From the NCBI GenBank assembly GCA_036346275.1, contig CM070721.1:6708452-6772451 (forward strand): DNA of 64,000 nt. The letters are read 5' to 3'. The stretch comes from Otatea glauca (Eukaryota > Streptophyta > Magnoliopsida > Poales > Poaceae). Shown here one piece after another: positions 43,988 through 54,699 of the stretch. The first letter of the stretch is position 1. Each line of letters opens with the position of its first letter. Under the pieces are notes generated by a model that saw only the letters and a program-made list of their open reading frames with translations, did not search any database and was not told where the DNA came from. Both the position numbers and the translations under genes were made by a program.

Positions 43988-46928
43988 TTAAAATCCAGAG
44001 CCATGAAGCCTTGCACCTAAAGCCGACAGAGCTCCCGCCGCCTTCGCTATTGTCTCTTGTACCCAGCCCAAGATCATCTCATCTTCTTTAGCACTTCTGA
44101 GCATAGGGACGATCTTGGTCGACTGCTTCTTAACATCGGCCACAACCAAAGCTATTCCAAGCTTTTGGTTCTTAATGGCCGATGCAGACTTCTCTACGAT
44201 TTGTTGGTCAACGGAGTTTTGCTTGTTTAACTTGGCCAACTCCTTTTCGAGAAGTTTCTTTGTCGACTCAAGCTTCTGGACCGTCTCCTTGTTTACTTTG
44301 AAGGCTTGGGCGTCCATGTCAAATTTCTTCTTCTTGTCCTTAGCGTTGGACACCAGTTCATCCAAAATTTTTTGGTCGGCTTCTTGAGCCTCCCTTAGAG
44401 CAATCAGGGCGTAGGCTGCTTCTACTGTTGCCTTCTCGTCATCTAAATGGCAGACATCAAGCAACGTAGCCATTGCCTCTCGAGGCAAATCAGCCTCGAC
44501 TGCAGCCATAGCATCCCGAATCGGCTGATTGTTGTTTAAAATCTCTGCTTGTGGCTTCATCACCAGGTTGAAGAGCTTGTCAACTCGCTCTTACATCCCC
44601 AGAGCCGATGTCACTGCAGTCGATGCCTGTAGAGATACCTCAAGGATCTTGCAGATTTTTGTAGGGTAATCGTCCGTGGCAATTATCTCTGGGTCGTCAA
44701 AATCGGCTAAGGAAGATCCTTGTAAGTTAGTGGGATTTGACGATGCAGGAGCGGTAGTATCGGCGGTAGCAATGGGGACCAGTGGTGTCGGTTGAGAAGA
44801 TGGCGGAGGAGGATCCAGCGATGCAGTCTTTAAATCTGCCAAGACATTGGCGACTTGTACTGACGCAGTTGGCTAAAATGAAAAGGGATTCAATGTTAGA
44901 GAAGCCGATATCTTAACACATCACAAGGTAGTTTACAAAAGAGTTTACCTCGCTAGTGGCCGATGCATGCGGAGAGTGTGGAGAGCTTTCACCACTTTGT
45001 TCCATAGGTTTCAGGCCTCTTTTGGCGGGGACCTTGGTGGTCTTGACACGTTTCTTCTCTGAAAGATGATCGGCTGCAAATAAGTCTTTGAAAGGGGAGA
45101 TAAAAGGGAAAATAGCTGATCGAAAATGCTTACTTGGTTGCTGCTGCTTCTCAATGTCCGATAAAGATGGGCTTTGGATGCCCAAGGTACCATAAGTGTA
45201 CCCTGTGATGCCGATCGACTGATGCGACCTTTTGGTTTGATGGCCACTACCCGATGGGCCAGAGGTTAGTTTCTTGCCAGCTGCCTTGGTCTGCAAAATA
45301 AGTAAAATTGGTTAATAGGGGCATTTGAGTAGTTAAAATATGTAATGAAAAAATTATTCAAGACGATACCTCGCCAGTAATGTCTACGAGGCTTGTATTA
45401 GTATACCCCAAAGAACTAGTCTTGTCGCTTGAGTCGCTGTTAGTAACTACCGTCGGCTTAGGTAGATTTGGAAAAAATTCATTAACAAATGCTGACGGTG
45501 TCTTCTCGGAATAAAGCGCCTCTGCAATTGCTGACCACCAGGAAGAAAAGCGTCCTGCCCGACGTGTATTCAATATGAAATGTGGCAAGTTTTCAATCTG
45601 AAGCTCATCGGCTATTTCAAGAACGATATTGGCTACGGCTGCATTACGAACTCTGGCTCTTAGCTGAAGCCGATCGAGGAATGGGAGGCTTGGAACAACT
45701 TGGCCAAAGCCTAACTGCCTAGCATAAACGGATGGGTGATAGAATTCATATGAAGGCTGAAAAGTCCGATTTCTTGTGTGAAGGCCAACATGTAATATGC
45801 TTAGCGAGGTAAAGAGCTTGAAAAATCCAATGTCTCTTGAGGCATCAAAGCACTGTCGACATCTAAATGAAGAAAAGAAGACCATGGAAAATCGGCTGTA
45901 TTTGTGTAACTGAAGAAGTCATTCTGTTGGAAATCATCACTATCGAGCTGTAAGAAGAATGTTAAATACTTCTTTGAGCTGATAGGTGTGACTTTTGTCG
46001 CATTCCCGGAGCACATTATGAACCTCTCTCCATAAGATCGGCTGGCTCTGAATTGTGGTATTGCACCCTCTGGAGTATCTTCACACGAGAATGCTATGTC
46101 TTCAATTGGGTTCAAGGCAAACGATCGGCTAAATAAACAATACAACCAGCTTTGAATAAACCAGAGGGGTCCTCCCACATTGCCAACAGTAAAGTTTGCA
46201 AAACCGGTAAATAGCCGACTTCTTATGATATACATCATCTGGTAAACTGCCCCTAGCAGCATTTTTCCAAGAGCTAGCCGATGACCCTCTACTAGTTGTT
46301 CTGCTATGGTCTAGTATGCTTGGGTTGGCCCAAGAGAGGCGCCGCAGAACAAATACCAATCTAGCCAGAGGTTGAGGAAAGCAGCGTGTTCTTCATCCGA
46401 TACTGGCCCATGCACTTTGTTATTATTGCTGATGTACTTAGCCCAGCCTTCGCCTTTGGACCTAATGAGCTTGTATTTGGGCTTGTCGCTGTAAGCCGAT
46501 ACTTGTTCTCCATACGGCCTTAGATAACACAACTGGGCTACGTCCAACAAAGTCGAGCCGACGGGGCCTGTGCGGAACATGAAAGCGTTGAATATGTCCG
46601 ACCAGAAATAATAGGTCGTGTCCATTAAGGGCTCGTTGGCCTCTGGATCGGCTAAAGAAAGAGGGAGACACTTGGCTATTCCCATTCTTTCCCATATTTC
46701 CCTCTTCTGGGCTGCTACCCGGTTGTACCATCGCTTCCACCCCTTAAGCGCTGTCGACCATGCTCTAAAACTTTTGCTCCATCCCTCTATGTTATACCCA
46801 GCAGCCGACAAAGGGAGGCGAGGAACTTTTTCATTTGTAACTGTGTCGGCATCTAGATTTCCTACCAGGAGTAGGTAGTATTGGTCGATGCTATTTGGGA
46901 TTGGGATGAGTACCTGACTTGGATCCAT
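43988..46928 (-). pseudogene. Antisense plant-mobile-domain (PMD) gene carried by the gypsy element, intron-containing
   Basis: Starts at ATG 46928 (MDPSQVLIPIPNSID). Exon 1 runs to 45370 and has the PMD-like region, with WERMGIAKCLPLSLADPEAN, WLDWYLFCGASLGPTQAY and SYEFYHPSVYARQLGFGQV. Intron 1 is 45369-45291 (GTATCG...TTTTGCAG). Exon 2 is 45290-44949 and intron 2 is 44948-44873 (GTAAAC...CATTTTAG). Exon 3 is 44872-43988, ending in a Lys/Glu-rich coiled coil (EAQEADQKILDELV, KLESTKKLLEKELAKLNKQ). All exon joins keep phase 0. Breaks are TAG at 46313-46311, TAA at 44593-44591 and a frameshift near 45820. PMD proteins are shared by plant transposons and the MAIL1/MAIN family linked to silencing; the role in the element is unknown. 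Confidence 0.78.
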
Positions 46929-47257
46929 TTCAGTCGATCTGAAGAAAAGCCGATTGGTGTTGAAAGGCGGATGGTGGGCTTGAAGACTTGTCAGCAAGGG
47001 TGAAGAAGCCGATAATAGATGATCAGAGAGCTCGAGGGCATGAGAATGACAGTGTAGGGGCTGTATATTAATAGCATGGTGAAAAAGTGAAACGACGAGA
47101 ATGATTTCGATGCGATGCACGCAGTTAAAATGCACGATACGCATATCAAGATTTTTACAGCGCCATTAACGCATCAGTTACTAGTGGAGAAGTCCTATTA
47201 AGCCAATGATGATCAAGCCGATGGTTGAGATTTTTAGAAGATAACAAGTTATCTCCC

Positions 47258-47273
47258 AAAAATAGGGGGCATA
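47258..47273 (+). other. Polypurine tract of the gypsy element
   Basis: AAAAATAGGGGGCATA directly before the TGTTTGCACC start of the 3' LTR; primes plus-strand DNA synthesis. Confidence 0.75.
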
Positions 47274-47948
47274 TGTTTGCACCAGATTTTGGCAAGGCAT
47301 GGTAAAAAATTGTCAGGCTAAAGGTTGACTTATTATAGCTGATATTCTAGCTAGGAAAAGGTGTCCGATATTTTTGGTAAAAATCGATGTTTTGGGAAGA
47401 GCCGTCCAGATTAAGGCCGATACGAATCAAGCTTTCGCAGTGTTGGGATAGGACACGATCGGCTGGCAGCTATAAAAGATGGTCAAGGGCAGGCAGAAAA
47501 ACGACACAACCCAATCAAACAACACATTACTTTTGCTTACTTTTCCTATCGATTAGGAGTAGCTTCTGTAATTTAGACTTCTTCTCTGTAATTCGATTTT
47601 GATCAATAAAGTTGCGCATCGCCGATTGTTGATCTTCATCAATTATGCCAATCAGGTTCAATTTTCTCCGATTTTGTTGCGCATCGCCTTCTTCGGAAAG
47701 ATCTACCTTTGCCATCTAATTAGCTCTAACCAGACTAATTAGACTTATTGTTACCTTTTGATCTAATCGGTTTCTTGGCTGTTTTAGATCTTAGCCGTTC
47801 GTTTTACTAGATCGGCTTCGAGCATATTTCACGACTATCTTACCGATTGCAGGATCAAATCGGTTGGCACGCCTCGAACCTCTGAACTCGGCGTTCGTGC
47901 GGTGTGTTACGGCCGATTAACCCTCTTCACGTTTTTTTGGCACCAACA
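47274..47948 (+). repeat. 3' LTR of the gypsy element (675 bp)
   Basis: Begins TGTTTGCACC and ends GGCACCAACA, short inverted ends of the TG...CA type. TATA box TATAAAAG at 47471-47478, polyadenylation signal AATAAA at 47605-47610, and repeated GCCGAT words as in the element body. CCTAC follows; no matching 5' flank exists because the left end of the element is missing. Confidence 0.85.
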
Positions 47949-47981
47949 CCTACCATATGGCTGAACCTCTGAACCCGGCGT

Positions 47982-48376
47982 TCTGAAGTCTCTCTCTCTA
48001 TTTGTAGAGAGCATATATTAAACTTATCTGATTACCTACCATATATAGGTCTTTCTGTGATGAGGTGTCTAATATAGGTCTTTCCGTAGTAGTGATATGA
48101 TGCATGCATGAACCAATGAAAATTCTGGCAATTTGATTTAACTATGTTACCCTAGTTGTGCTTAGAAGGAAAATAGAGCCCCATCCCATGCAGTAAAATT
48201 GTACTGCCACGCCAGTTGCACAATATGTACCATGAGGGCAACTGTGGACTAGCTTGTGTCCGAAGTTCTGATTTCTGAACTACACATGCTACTTTTATTT
48301 TATCAGTCTCTCTGAACTCTCTCTCTTTAGAGAGCACATATTAAACTTATCTGATTACCTACCATATGGCTGATCT
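47982..48376. repeat. Flank repeat units B and C
   Basis: Unit B (47982-48155) and unit C (48256-48376) repeat parts of unit A at 38668-38876. Unit C reads ...CTGATTACCTACCATATGGC, and the sequence right after the gypsy LTR reads CCTACCATATGGC. So the element may have inserted into a unit-C-like site. Confidence 0.7.
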
Positions 48377-48412
48377 ATCATGGATGGTACTGTAGGGGCT
48401 AGTTAGGCCTAA

Positions 48413-48711
48413 GAGCGTGTACAACAGTAGAAACGACTATTGTCTATATACTCCTCTATATTATCTACGGATAAAATTAAAGACAATTTCTACAATAAAT
48501 TGTCTTTTAAGTTTGTCTTTATAGGATCTCGCAATCTTTTAATTATGAAATGAAAAAGTGTTTATTATAAATAATAACTCATATAATGGTATTTTATGGT
48601 CTCTACATGGTTGTCTCTTTACGAAGAGACATCTACACACACTCTCTTGCTTATCAAAGTCTTACATATCAAAAGTTATAGACAGCTGATGTTGTACTAT
48701 TGTACATGCCC
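48413..48711. mobile_element. Tourist-like MITE, copy 2 of the 3756-4065 family
   Basis: Ends GAGCGTGTACAACAG and CTATTGTACATGCCC, flanked by TAA and TAG. The interior matches copy 1, including CTTTTAATTATG and GTCTCTTTACGAAGAGAC. Confidence 0.8.
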
Positions 48712-48888
48712 TAGACTAGCTCTAGATTACCTCTTTATTTCCCTCTTTGGTCACGGGATTAGGTAGATAACTTTCACTGAATAACATAATGTCAGGGTCT
48801 GGTCAGATGGGGCTGTCACATGTTCTATGGGAATATTGTCCACGCTAGTTCTTGACTTCTTGATATCCTCTTGCATAAAAAAATGTTA

Positions 48889-49143
48889 CTCCATCTTATC
48901 AGAAATACATGACGTTTTAGAAAATATATAGTTAGTTTCATTATTTTGACTACAATACCACCAATATAAGAAATGATATTTAGATTGGCTACCTGAATAT
49001 AATATCACTAAATTTGTTGTAAAAAATATTTACGTGATATAATTATTATTTTATAATTTTCAATAATATACTATGTACAAAGTAAAGGTCTAAGTTAGAG
49101 ACCGTGCAATATTCAAAACATCATATTCTTAAATTGAGGGAGT
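48889..49143. mobile_element. Stowaway-like MITE (TSD TA)
   Basis: Left CTCCATCTTATCAGAAATAC and right TCTTAAATTGAGGGAG are imperfect inverted repeats, flanked by TA at 48887-48888 and 49144-49145. The 255-bp AT-rich interior is typical. Confidence 0.8.
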
Positions 49144-49149
49144 AGCAAA

Positions 49150-49800
49150 GGTTGAAAAATGACAAACAAATTAGTTAGTAGATAAGCTGGTAAGATTACT
49201 CCACTTTTAATTCCGTGTTTCTCTATAAATAAAAGAGTTTAATTTTTGTTGACCGTGCAAATCATGTCTTACGTTTCAACCATTCTAGGATCTTACAATT
49301 TTCTTTTTCCTAGCTTAACAAGGATAAGCGCTTGCGTGACCCCCTTACCATTTTCTTTCCTTCAACATCCTCAGCGGCTAGGCAGCAAGATATGCGAGTG
49401 AACGCACGTTCCGGAAAGATCGCCGGGGGCTCGCCGGCGACCATCAACCGGCGAGCATCGAAGAGACTACATGATGATCTGGCCGCGGCCATTCAACGGT
49501 CAACTACTGTACCTCCTGACGTATCGATTGCACTACGATGCAATTCCTCTCATCAAGAAGCTGTGTATCAATGCATAGCATACCAATGTACTCGGATGAC
49601 ATGATCTTAAATGGATACTACTAAATCGTAGATGCATACCAATGTACTCGGATGACATGATCTTACATGGATACTACTAAATCTTTAGAATTCTTAAAGA
49701 AACCCAAGTGGGGCCGTGGAACCAGAGACAAACACGGCAAACACTGGTGGGCCCCACTGAGAAGCCTTTCAAACAAAGCCGCGAATTGAAGAACTCCTGC
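49150..49800. other. 5' flank of the ERF gene, with a 56-bp tandem duplication
   Basis: Copies at 49578-49633 and 49634-49687 share GCATACCAATGTACTCGGAT and GGATACTACTAAATC. An inverted pair GCTCGCCGG / CCGGCGAGC lies at 49430-49460. A 90-codon open frame (49332-49604) overlaps this repeat and shows no domain, so I do not call it a gene. Confidence 0.65.
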
Positions 49801-49807
49801 AATTCCC

Positions 49808-49820
49808 TCTATTTATAGTC
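49808..49820 (+). promoter_or_regulatory. Putative TATA box of the ERF gene
   Basis: CTATTTATAGTC at 49808-49820 predicts transcription starting at about 49845, which excludes the two upstream in-frame ATGs (49825, 49831) and favours the ATG at 49948. Confidence 0.6.
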
Positions 49821-49947
49821 CCCCATGGCCATGGCTCGCCACACCACACTGATCGCCATCGCCGCCTCAAACCGTCACACACGCGCACAGAGCAACAGCA
49901 AGGCGGCGGTCTCGCCGATCGAGCAAGCAAGAACGTCGCCGTCTCCA

Positions 49948-50556
49948 ATGGCACGGCCGCAGCAGCGGTATCGCGGCGTGCGGCAGCGCCACTGGGGCTC
50001 CTGGGTCTCCGAGATCCGCCATCCCCTCCTGTAATTCAACTATCCGATTGATCTAAATGCCTTCCGATTGTTTGCTTTCCTTGCATCGAATCTTGGCGTG
50101 CTCTGACCATGGCGGTTCTTGGACTGTCGCGCGTTTTGTTGCAGGAAGACGAGGATCTGGCTGGGCACCTTCGAGACGGCCGTGGACGCGGCGCGCGCCT
50201 ACGACGAGGCGGCGCGCATCATGTGCGGCCCGCAGGTGCGCACCAACTTCCCCCACGACGCCGACGCCGGGCCACCCGCCTCGTCGTTGTTCCTCTCCGC
50301 GGCGCTCGTCGCCAAGCTCCACCGCTTCAACCTCGCGTCCGTGCAAACGGCGCAGCGGAGCAAGGATGCCTCGACGGCCCCCTCCGCGTCCGTGGTGCCG
50401 CGCACGCCGCTGCCCGCCGGCAATGGCGCCACGGACAATGCGCCGTCGGCAGCGGTGGCAGCGGAGTGGAGCGGGGGGTTTCTTGAGGAGCAGTACGTGG
50501 AGCAGATGATTGAGGAGCTGCTAGATTCCAACTTCTCCATGGAGATCTCCTGCTAG
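49948..50556 (+). CDS. AP2/ERF transcription factor, WIN1/SHINE clade, two exons, 164 aa
   Basis: A nuclear transcription factor of the clade that controls cuticle, wax and cutin genes (established for WIN1/SHN proteins). Exon 1 is 49948-50030, intron 50031-50144 (GTAATT...TTGTTGCAG, 114 nt), exon 2 50145-50556. The AP2 domain starts YRGVRQRHWGSWVSEIRHPL and continues KTRIWLGTFETAVDAARAYD, with the RAYD element and NFP end. The intron splits the Leu codon just after RHPL, the position I recall as conserved in SHN genes. The C-terminus holds EQMIEELLDSN, matching the clade's C-terminal motif. It is short compared with Arabidopsis SHN1 (about 200 aa): the middle region is reduced to an Ala/Pro/Ser-rich linker. 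No disruption is seen. An in-frame extension from 49825 is possible but unlikely given the TATA position. Confidence 0.9.
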
Positions 50557-50793
50557 TTGTATACTCCATGCCTTTCTTTCTCTGCCTTGTTTGTTCTGTT
50601 TCCGCTCTCTGTTTCTTTTTCAGTTTGTAGTAAGCTATGTCAGGAAGAACTCGAGGTTAGTTTGGCCAGACGAGTTCTCGAATAGCTTTTGTATACAGTA
50701 GGTCAGTAGCATCGTTAAACCATAGTAAAGTTGGACCTTCATTTTTTGTACCACTCTTAATGTCGAAATTAGTGTCCTGGGTTTTGATCTTTA

Positions 50794-50981
50794 GGCTCTC
50801 TTTGACACTGCATTGGCTTTGCAAAAGCACTCATTTTATTTTTACTTTTTGATGTAATAGCTAGTTGAAAGTATCTTTTTTTGGAGCTATAACAACATCT
50901 TACTGGAATTAGTAAAGATTACTTTAGCTACCTAGATTCTACAGCGTAGCACAGCACTACGCAACAACCGCAAACTGCCCC
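50794..50981. mobile_element. Small Tourist-like MITE (TSD TTA) 3' of the ERF gene
   Basis: A 188-bp element with ends GGCTCTCTTTGACACTGC and GCAAACTGCCCC and TTA at 50791-50793 and 50982-50984. The insertion lies about 240 bp after the ERF stop, possibly at or beyond the 3' UTR end. Confidence 0.6.
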
Positions 50982-50984
50982 TTA

Positions 50985-51995
50985 ATCACGGTGATCAAGT
51001 TTTTTTAATTGAACAAATTGAGCAAATTTAGAGTTAATGGCATATTGAGCTGATATGAACAATATCAAGATATAGGGAAATTTTCTATTTTCTTGTGACC
51101 TTGAAAACAAAAATGCTGCCCATTTTAGTTACACACTTACATTCTACTGTAACATTTCAAACATAATTGTTGAAAGTATTTGTAACACTACTCACTATTC
51201 GCAAGAAGGGTGAATCTAGGGGAAAGGCCTTTGGACTCGCCATGTGTGAATCTAGTAATGTCACCATGGGCATCAACTGGGACATTTGGAATGCAACAAT
51301 TTTGCAGTAATTCCATAGAAAACCGTAAAATTCTCGCGTTCCTAACTGACAGAAACTAGAGACAAGCCTCCTGAATTTCTACCTATGCACTGAACCTGTC
51401 TACCAATTACCGCGCAAAATCAAGATCGACTTGCACGCACGGTAAAACTCCCAGTTTTCTGACCACGCAACGAATCAGACAGCAACTGGGATACGTAACA
51501 CGAATCTTGGCACCCAAAGGACAGAACAGAACGGCCGTTTTGGCCACCAAGCCTGACTAGCAGATCCATGACCATGAGGAACCTTGGGTCGCATTGCAAT
51601 GCTTCATGTGTCTTATTAGCCGGATTCGCTGCGCCATGGCAGGGCCGTGGCGATCTGAGGAACAGATACCGGGGTAATTGTCGCTGCTGCGTAGTGCGTC
51701 ATCGATGACATGACGGTGAGTACTAGCCAAGCCAAGGGAGGGAGGGATTGGCGAGGTATTCTGCCGATTGGTGTGGTATCTAGGAGGATTAAGTTCATCA
51801 TGGCATGTGGAGGCACATGCCCTTTGCCCAATTATGCTGCTCCGGCGTCGGCTCCCCCGCTTTGCTTTGCGGGCCTGGCCCTTGAGACTTGCGATGCAAG
51901 AGACATCACCATGCGTTTCGCCGTGTTTGTCAAAAAAATCAGCTGCTTTTCTTGGTTTCAGGGCTAGCACTCATGGAGGATGGATGGGCTTGTCG
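50985..51995. other. Unassigned intergenic DNA
   Basis: About 1 kb with no recognised gene or element. Open frames at 51557-51970 on both strands lack domains. Confidence 0.55.
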
Positions 51996-52003
51996 TACGA
52001 GGA

Positions 52004-53835
52004 TAGTGGTGGTCATCGTGCCATGCCGTGCGGCCCGGTATGGATTCGTCGTGCTTCGTGTTTGAACCGTGTTGGGCCGCGACTTCTTGTTGTGCTCGCT
52101 GTGCAGGCCCAGTTTGCCTTCAGCGAGTCTAGGCAGGGCCCATTTGCACTTCGTGTCTGCTTCATGCCATGCTGGCTCCGTCTCGGCCCATTTGCACTAC
52201 TGCGACGAGAGGAAAGGAGTCGGAGACGCACGAAGCTAAAGTAGTGGACACAAACATTAGAAAAAAGAACTAAATTTTATTTATTCTACGTACATAGTAA
52301 CATTGGAGTGCTTACATGAGTACACGATGCTCCTTAGTATAAAGATTTGTACATTGCAAGAAGTTGATCTCTCTTGCCCATCTCTCTCAATCTCTCTCTC
52401 CCTCTCACCCGTCTCTCAATCTCTTAGCTCTCTGTCTCACCCGTCTCTCTCAACTCTCTCTCCCATCCGTCTCTCTCAACCCTCTCTCTCATCCATCTCT
52501 CTCAACTCTCCCTTTCTCTTGCCCATCTCTCTCAATCTCTCCTGCATGTCTTTCACTCTCTCTCTCGCCCATCTCTCTCAATCTCCCTCAGTTCTCTTTC
52601 GCTCGTCACTCTCTCTCAATCTCTCTCAGCGATGAGCGAGCGAGGCAGTGAGAGGGGTGCAGAGAGTGGGGAGCACTGTCGGCCAAGGAGAGAACGAGAG
52701 AGAGGATCTTAGAGAGTGAGAGTGAGTCAGAGAGAGTGACATAGAGAGTCAGAGGGAGATAAGCAACGGTCATGGAGGATTTACATACGAGCGATGCAAC
52801 TTTTTCTAGAGTCAAAAGGCAACAACTAAATGCAAACAAGCAAAAGGTGATGCAACGTTTTTCTTCCCCTCCACGGCACAAGCAAGCACACCCTCAAACA
52901 CCCTAACTAGTTCTCCTCCTGAGTATCCCAAATACTTAAGTGTCCATAATTTTCCTTAATTACTTGAATTTTATAATTTATTTTGTTTTCTTCCTTTTCT
53001 TTCTTTCTCCTCTCCTCTTTTCCCCTTTTTTCCACATATTTTCCCTTCCTCACATTTTCCCTCTATTTTTGATCGATCCCCTCCCCCTCTCTCCCCACCT
53101 AGCGTCCCAGCCCACCCGAGCGGCTCCGCCCCCTTTGACTCCCCCCACCTAACGCATCGGGCTAGCCGACGACCTCAGGTGAGCTCGGGTGCATGGTGAG
53201 CGGTCTCAGGCATGCAGGTGGGCGCACAACGATCGGCCTAGTGGGCGAGCTCGGGTGGAGGGGCTGAGGCGTGGCCATGGCGGGAGGCGAGGTGACGGCG
53301 GGCATGGTGGGAGGCTAGGCGAAAGCAATATCGAGGCGGGCTGCGTGGCCAAGGCGGCCACGACGATGGCGCTTTGAGGTGAGGAGGTGGTACAGCGGGG
53401 TGGAGCGGAGGCGTTGAGGCACAGGCACGATTGGTAGAGCAGAGGGGCCACGGTGGGTGGTGGGTGGTGGCCATGGTGGGAGGTGACGGAGTCACCGAGG
53501 CGAGGCAGCATAGGCGGGATGGAGCGGAGGGGCCCAGGCGTGGGCACGGCAGCGTGGGCACCCCCTTTCCCCTCTGCAGTGCGGCCATCGCAATTACAAC
53601 CCCCCTCCTGTGTGCCACCGTGCCCCCGACGTGCTGTGCCAATACGAACCCGACCCAAATAGCTATACCAGGCCGTGCCGCCCACCATGCCCGGTTCTCG
53701 GGCCCGGCATGGCCTGAGCAACACTACCGTGCTGGCACGGCACGGCCTACTACGTGCTGGGTCAGGTCTTGAGCTAGGCCGTGTCCACCGTGCCTCAGGC
53801 CGGCCCCAAATAATCTGGCTCGATGCCCACCTCTA
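52004..53835 (+). mobile_element. hAT-like element, 1.8 kb (8-bp TSD TACGAGGA/TACGAGGG)
   Basis: Left terminus TAGTGGTGGTCATCGTGCC, right terminus GGCTCGATGCCCACCTCTA (inverted). Flanks are TACGAGGA at 51996-52003 and TACGAGGG at 53836-53843, 7 of 8 identical. The interior has a GTGCTTCGTG/GGCCCATTTGCAC repeat block, a (CT)n/TCTCTCAATC tract (52360-52640), the complementary (GA)n part (52640-52760) and GC-rich termini. No transposase. A truncated inverted relative lies at 37895-38665. Confidence 0.78.
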
Positions 53836-54310
53836 TACGAGGGCATCGGAAGATGGGAACGAGTTCAATCGACGGCTGTCTTTCTTCAGTCTTCATCATT
53901 ACAGTCGTACAGGAATTCCCGAGTAATTTCATAGGAATCTAGTACAAATCCTTGCAAATTCCTGTATTAATCATCTATTTCAAACGGTGCCGAATCGCTA
54001 TAACACTAGTAAATAGTATTGTGGAAGTAAAAAAGAAAAGTAGATAGTATTGTGTGGCTAAATGCCATAGTTTTGGTCATGCTAAGTACATGTTATCTGG
54101 TTTGTTTGTGGATTTTCAAAACTTTGATCTGACATTCATGGCCTCATGCTCGTTGAGTCAAGTTGTCAATCATCAAACAGTGAGCATAGAGTCTCACAAG
54201 CTAACCAACACGACCGAAACATATTTTTTTAGAGTGCAACGGAGATCTGCGCTCCCACACCCCACACATACGACCCAAGTCCCAACACTAGCAAGTGGGT
54301 GAACTAGTAG

Positions 54311-54695
54311 CCAGTGGAAACATAGGAAATCCTTGGTTGGACCGAAGTTTAACAACTATTATCGAGTTTTTTTTTCTTCAAAATTAACATAATTTGATAT
54401 AAAATTATTTTATTTATCATTTAAATTGTTATTTTAAATTCGAGTTAACGAGTCACTATCAAGTCAAGCCTTATTAACATTTTTTCGTTCGAAATGGACT
54501 CATCCAGTGGAAACGTAGGAAATCCTTGGTTGGACCAAAGTTTAATGAGCTATTATCAAGGTTTTTTTTTCAAAATTAACATAATTTGATATAAAATTAT
54601 TTTATTTATCATTTAAATTGTTATTTCAAATTCAAGTTAACGAGTCACTATCAAACTAAGCCTTATTAACATTTTTTCGTTCGAAATGGACTCAT
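54311..54695. repeat. Tandem duplication, unit 193 bp
   Basis: Copies 54311-54503 and 54504-54695 share CCAGTGGAAACATAGGAAAT, an AATTTGATATAAAATTATTT block and CATTTTTTCGTTCGAAATGG, with few differences. Confidence 0.9.
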
Positions 54696-54699
54696 TTTA

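Larger units (their letters stand above)
38877..47948 (+). mobile_element. Ty3/gypsy retrotransposon, Tat lineage, 5'-truncated, with antisense gene
   Basis: Order on the plus strand: gag fragment, protease, reverse transcriptase, RNase H, a second archaeal-like RNase H, integrase, then a minus-strand gene, polypurine tract and 3' LTR. The extra RNase H and the antisense ORF between pol and the 3' LTR are known traits of Tat-lineage plant elements (Retand/Grande type). No 5' LTR or primer-binding site is present: unit A joins gag-side sequence directly at 38877. A roughly 58-bp segment starting GGTGAAAAAGTGAAACG is found both at this junction and at 47078, just before the polypurine tract. 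Confidence 0.88.

Noticed and set aside
45060..45120. Third intron in exon 2 of the antisense PMD gene (GTAAGC...TTTGCAG)
   Set aside because: Good splice sites, but the segment is open and in frame, so it may be retained; not needed to explain the reading frame.
49332..49604. 90-codon open frame upstream of the ERF gene
   Set aside because: Overlaps the tandem repeat, no domain, no visible promoter of its own.
49825..49947. N-terminal extension of the ERF protein from the ATG at 49825
   Set aside because: That ATG lies about 10 bp past the TATA box, probably before the transcription start; the added residues have no family similarity.
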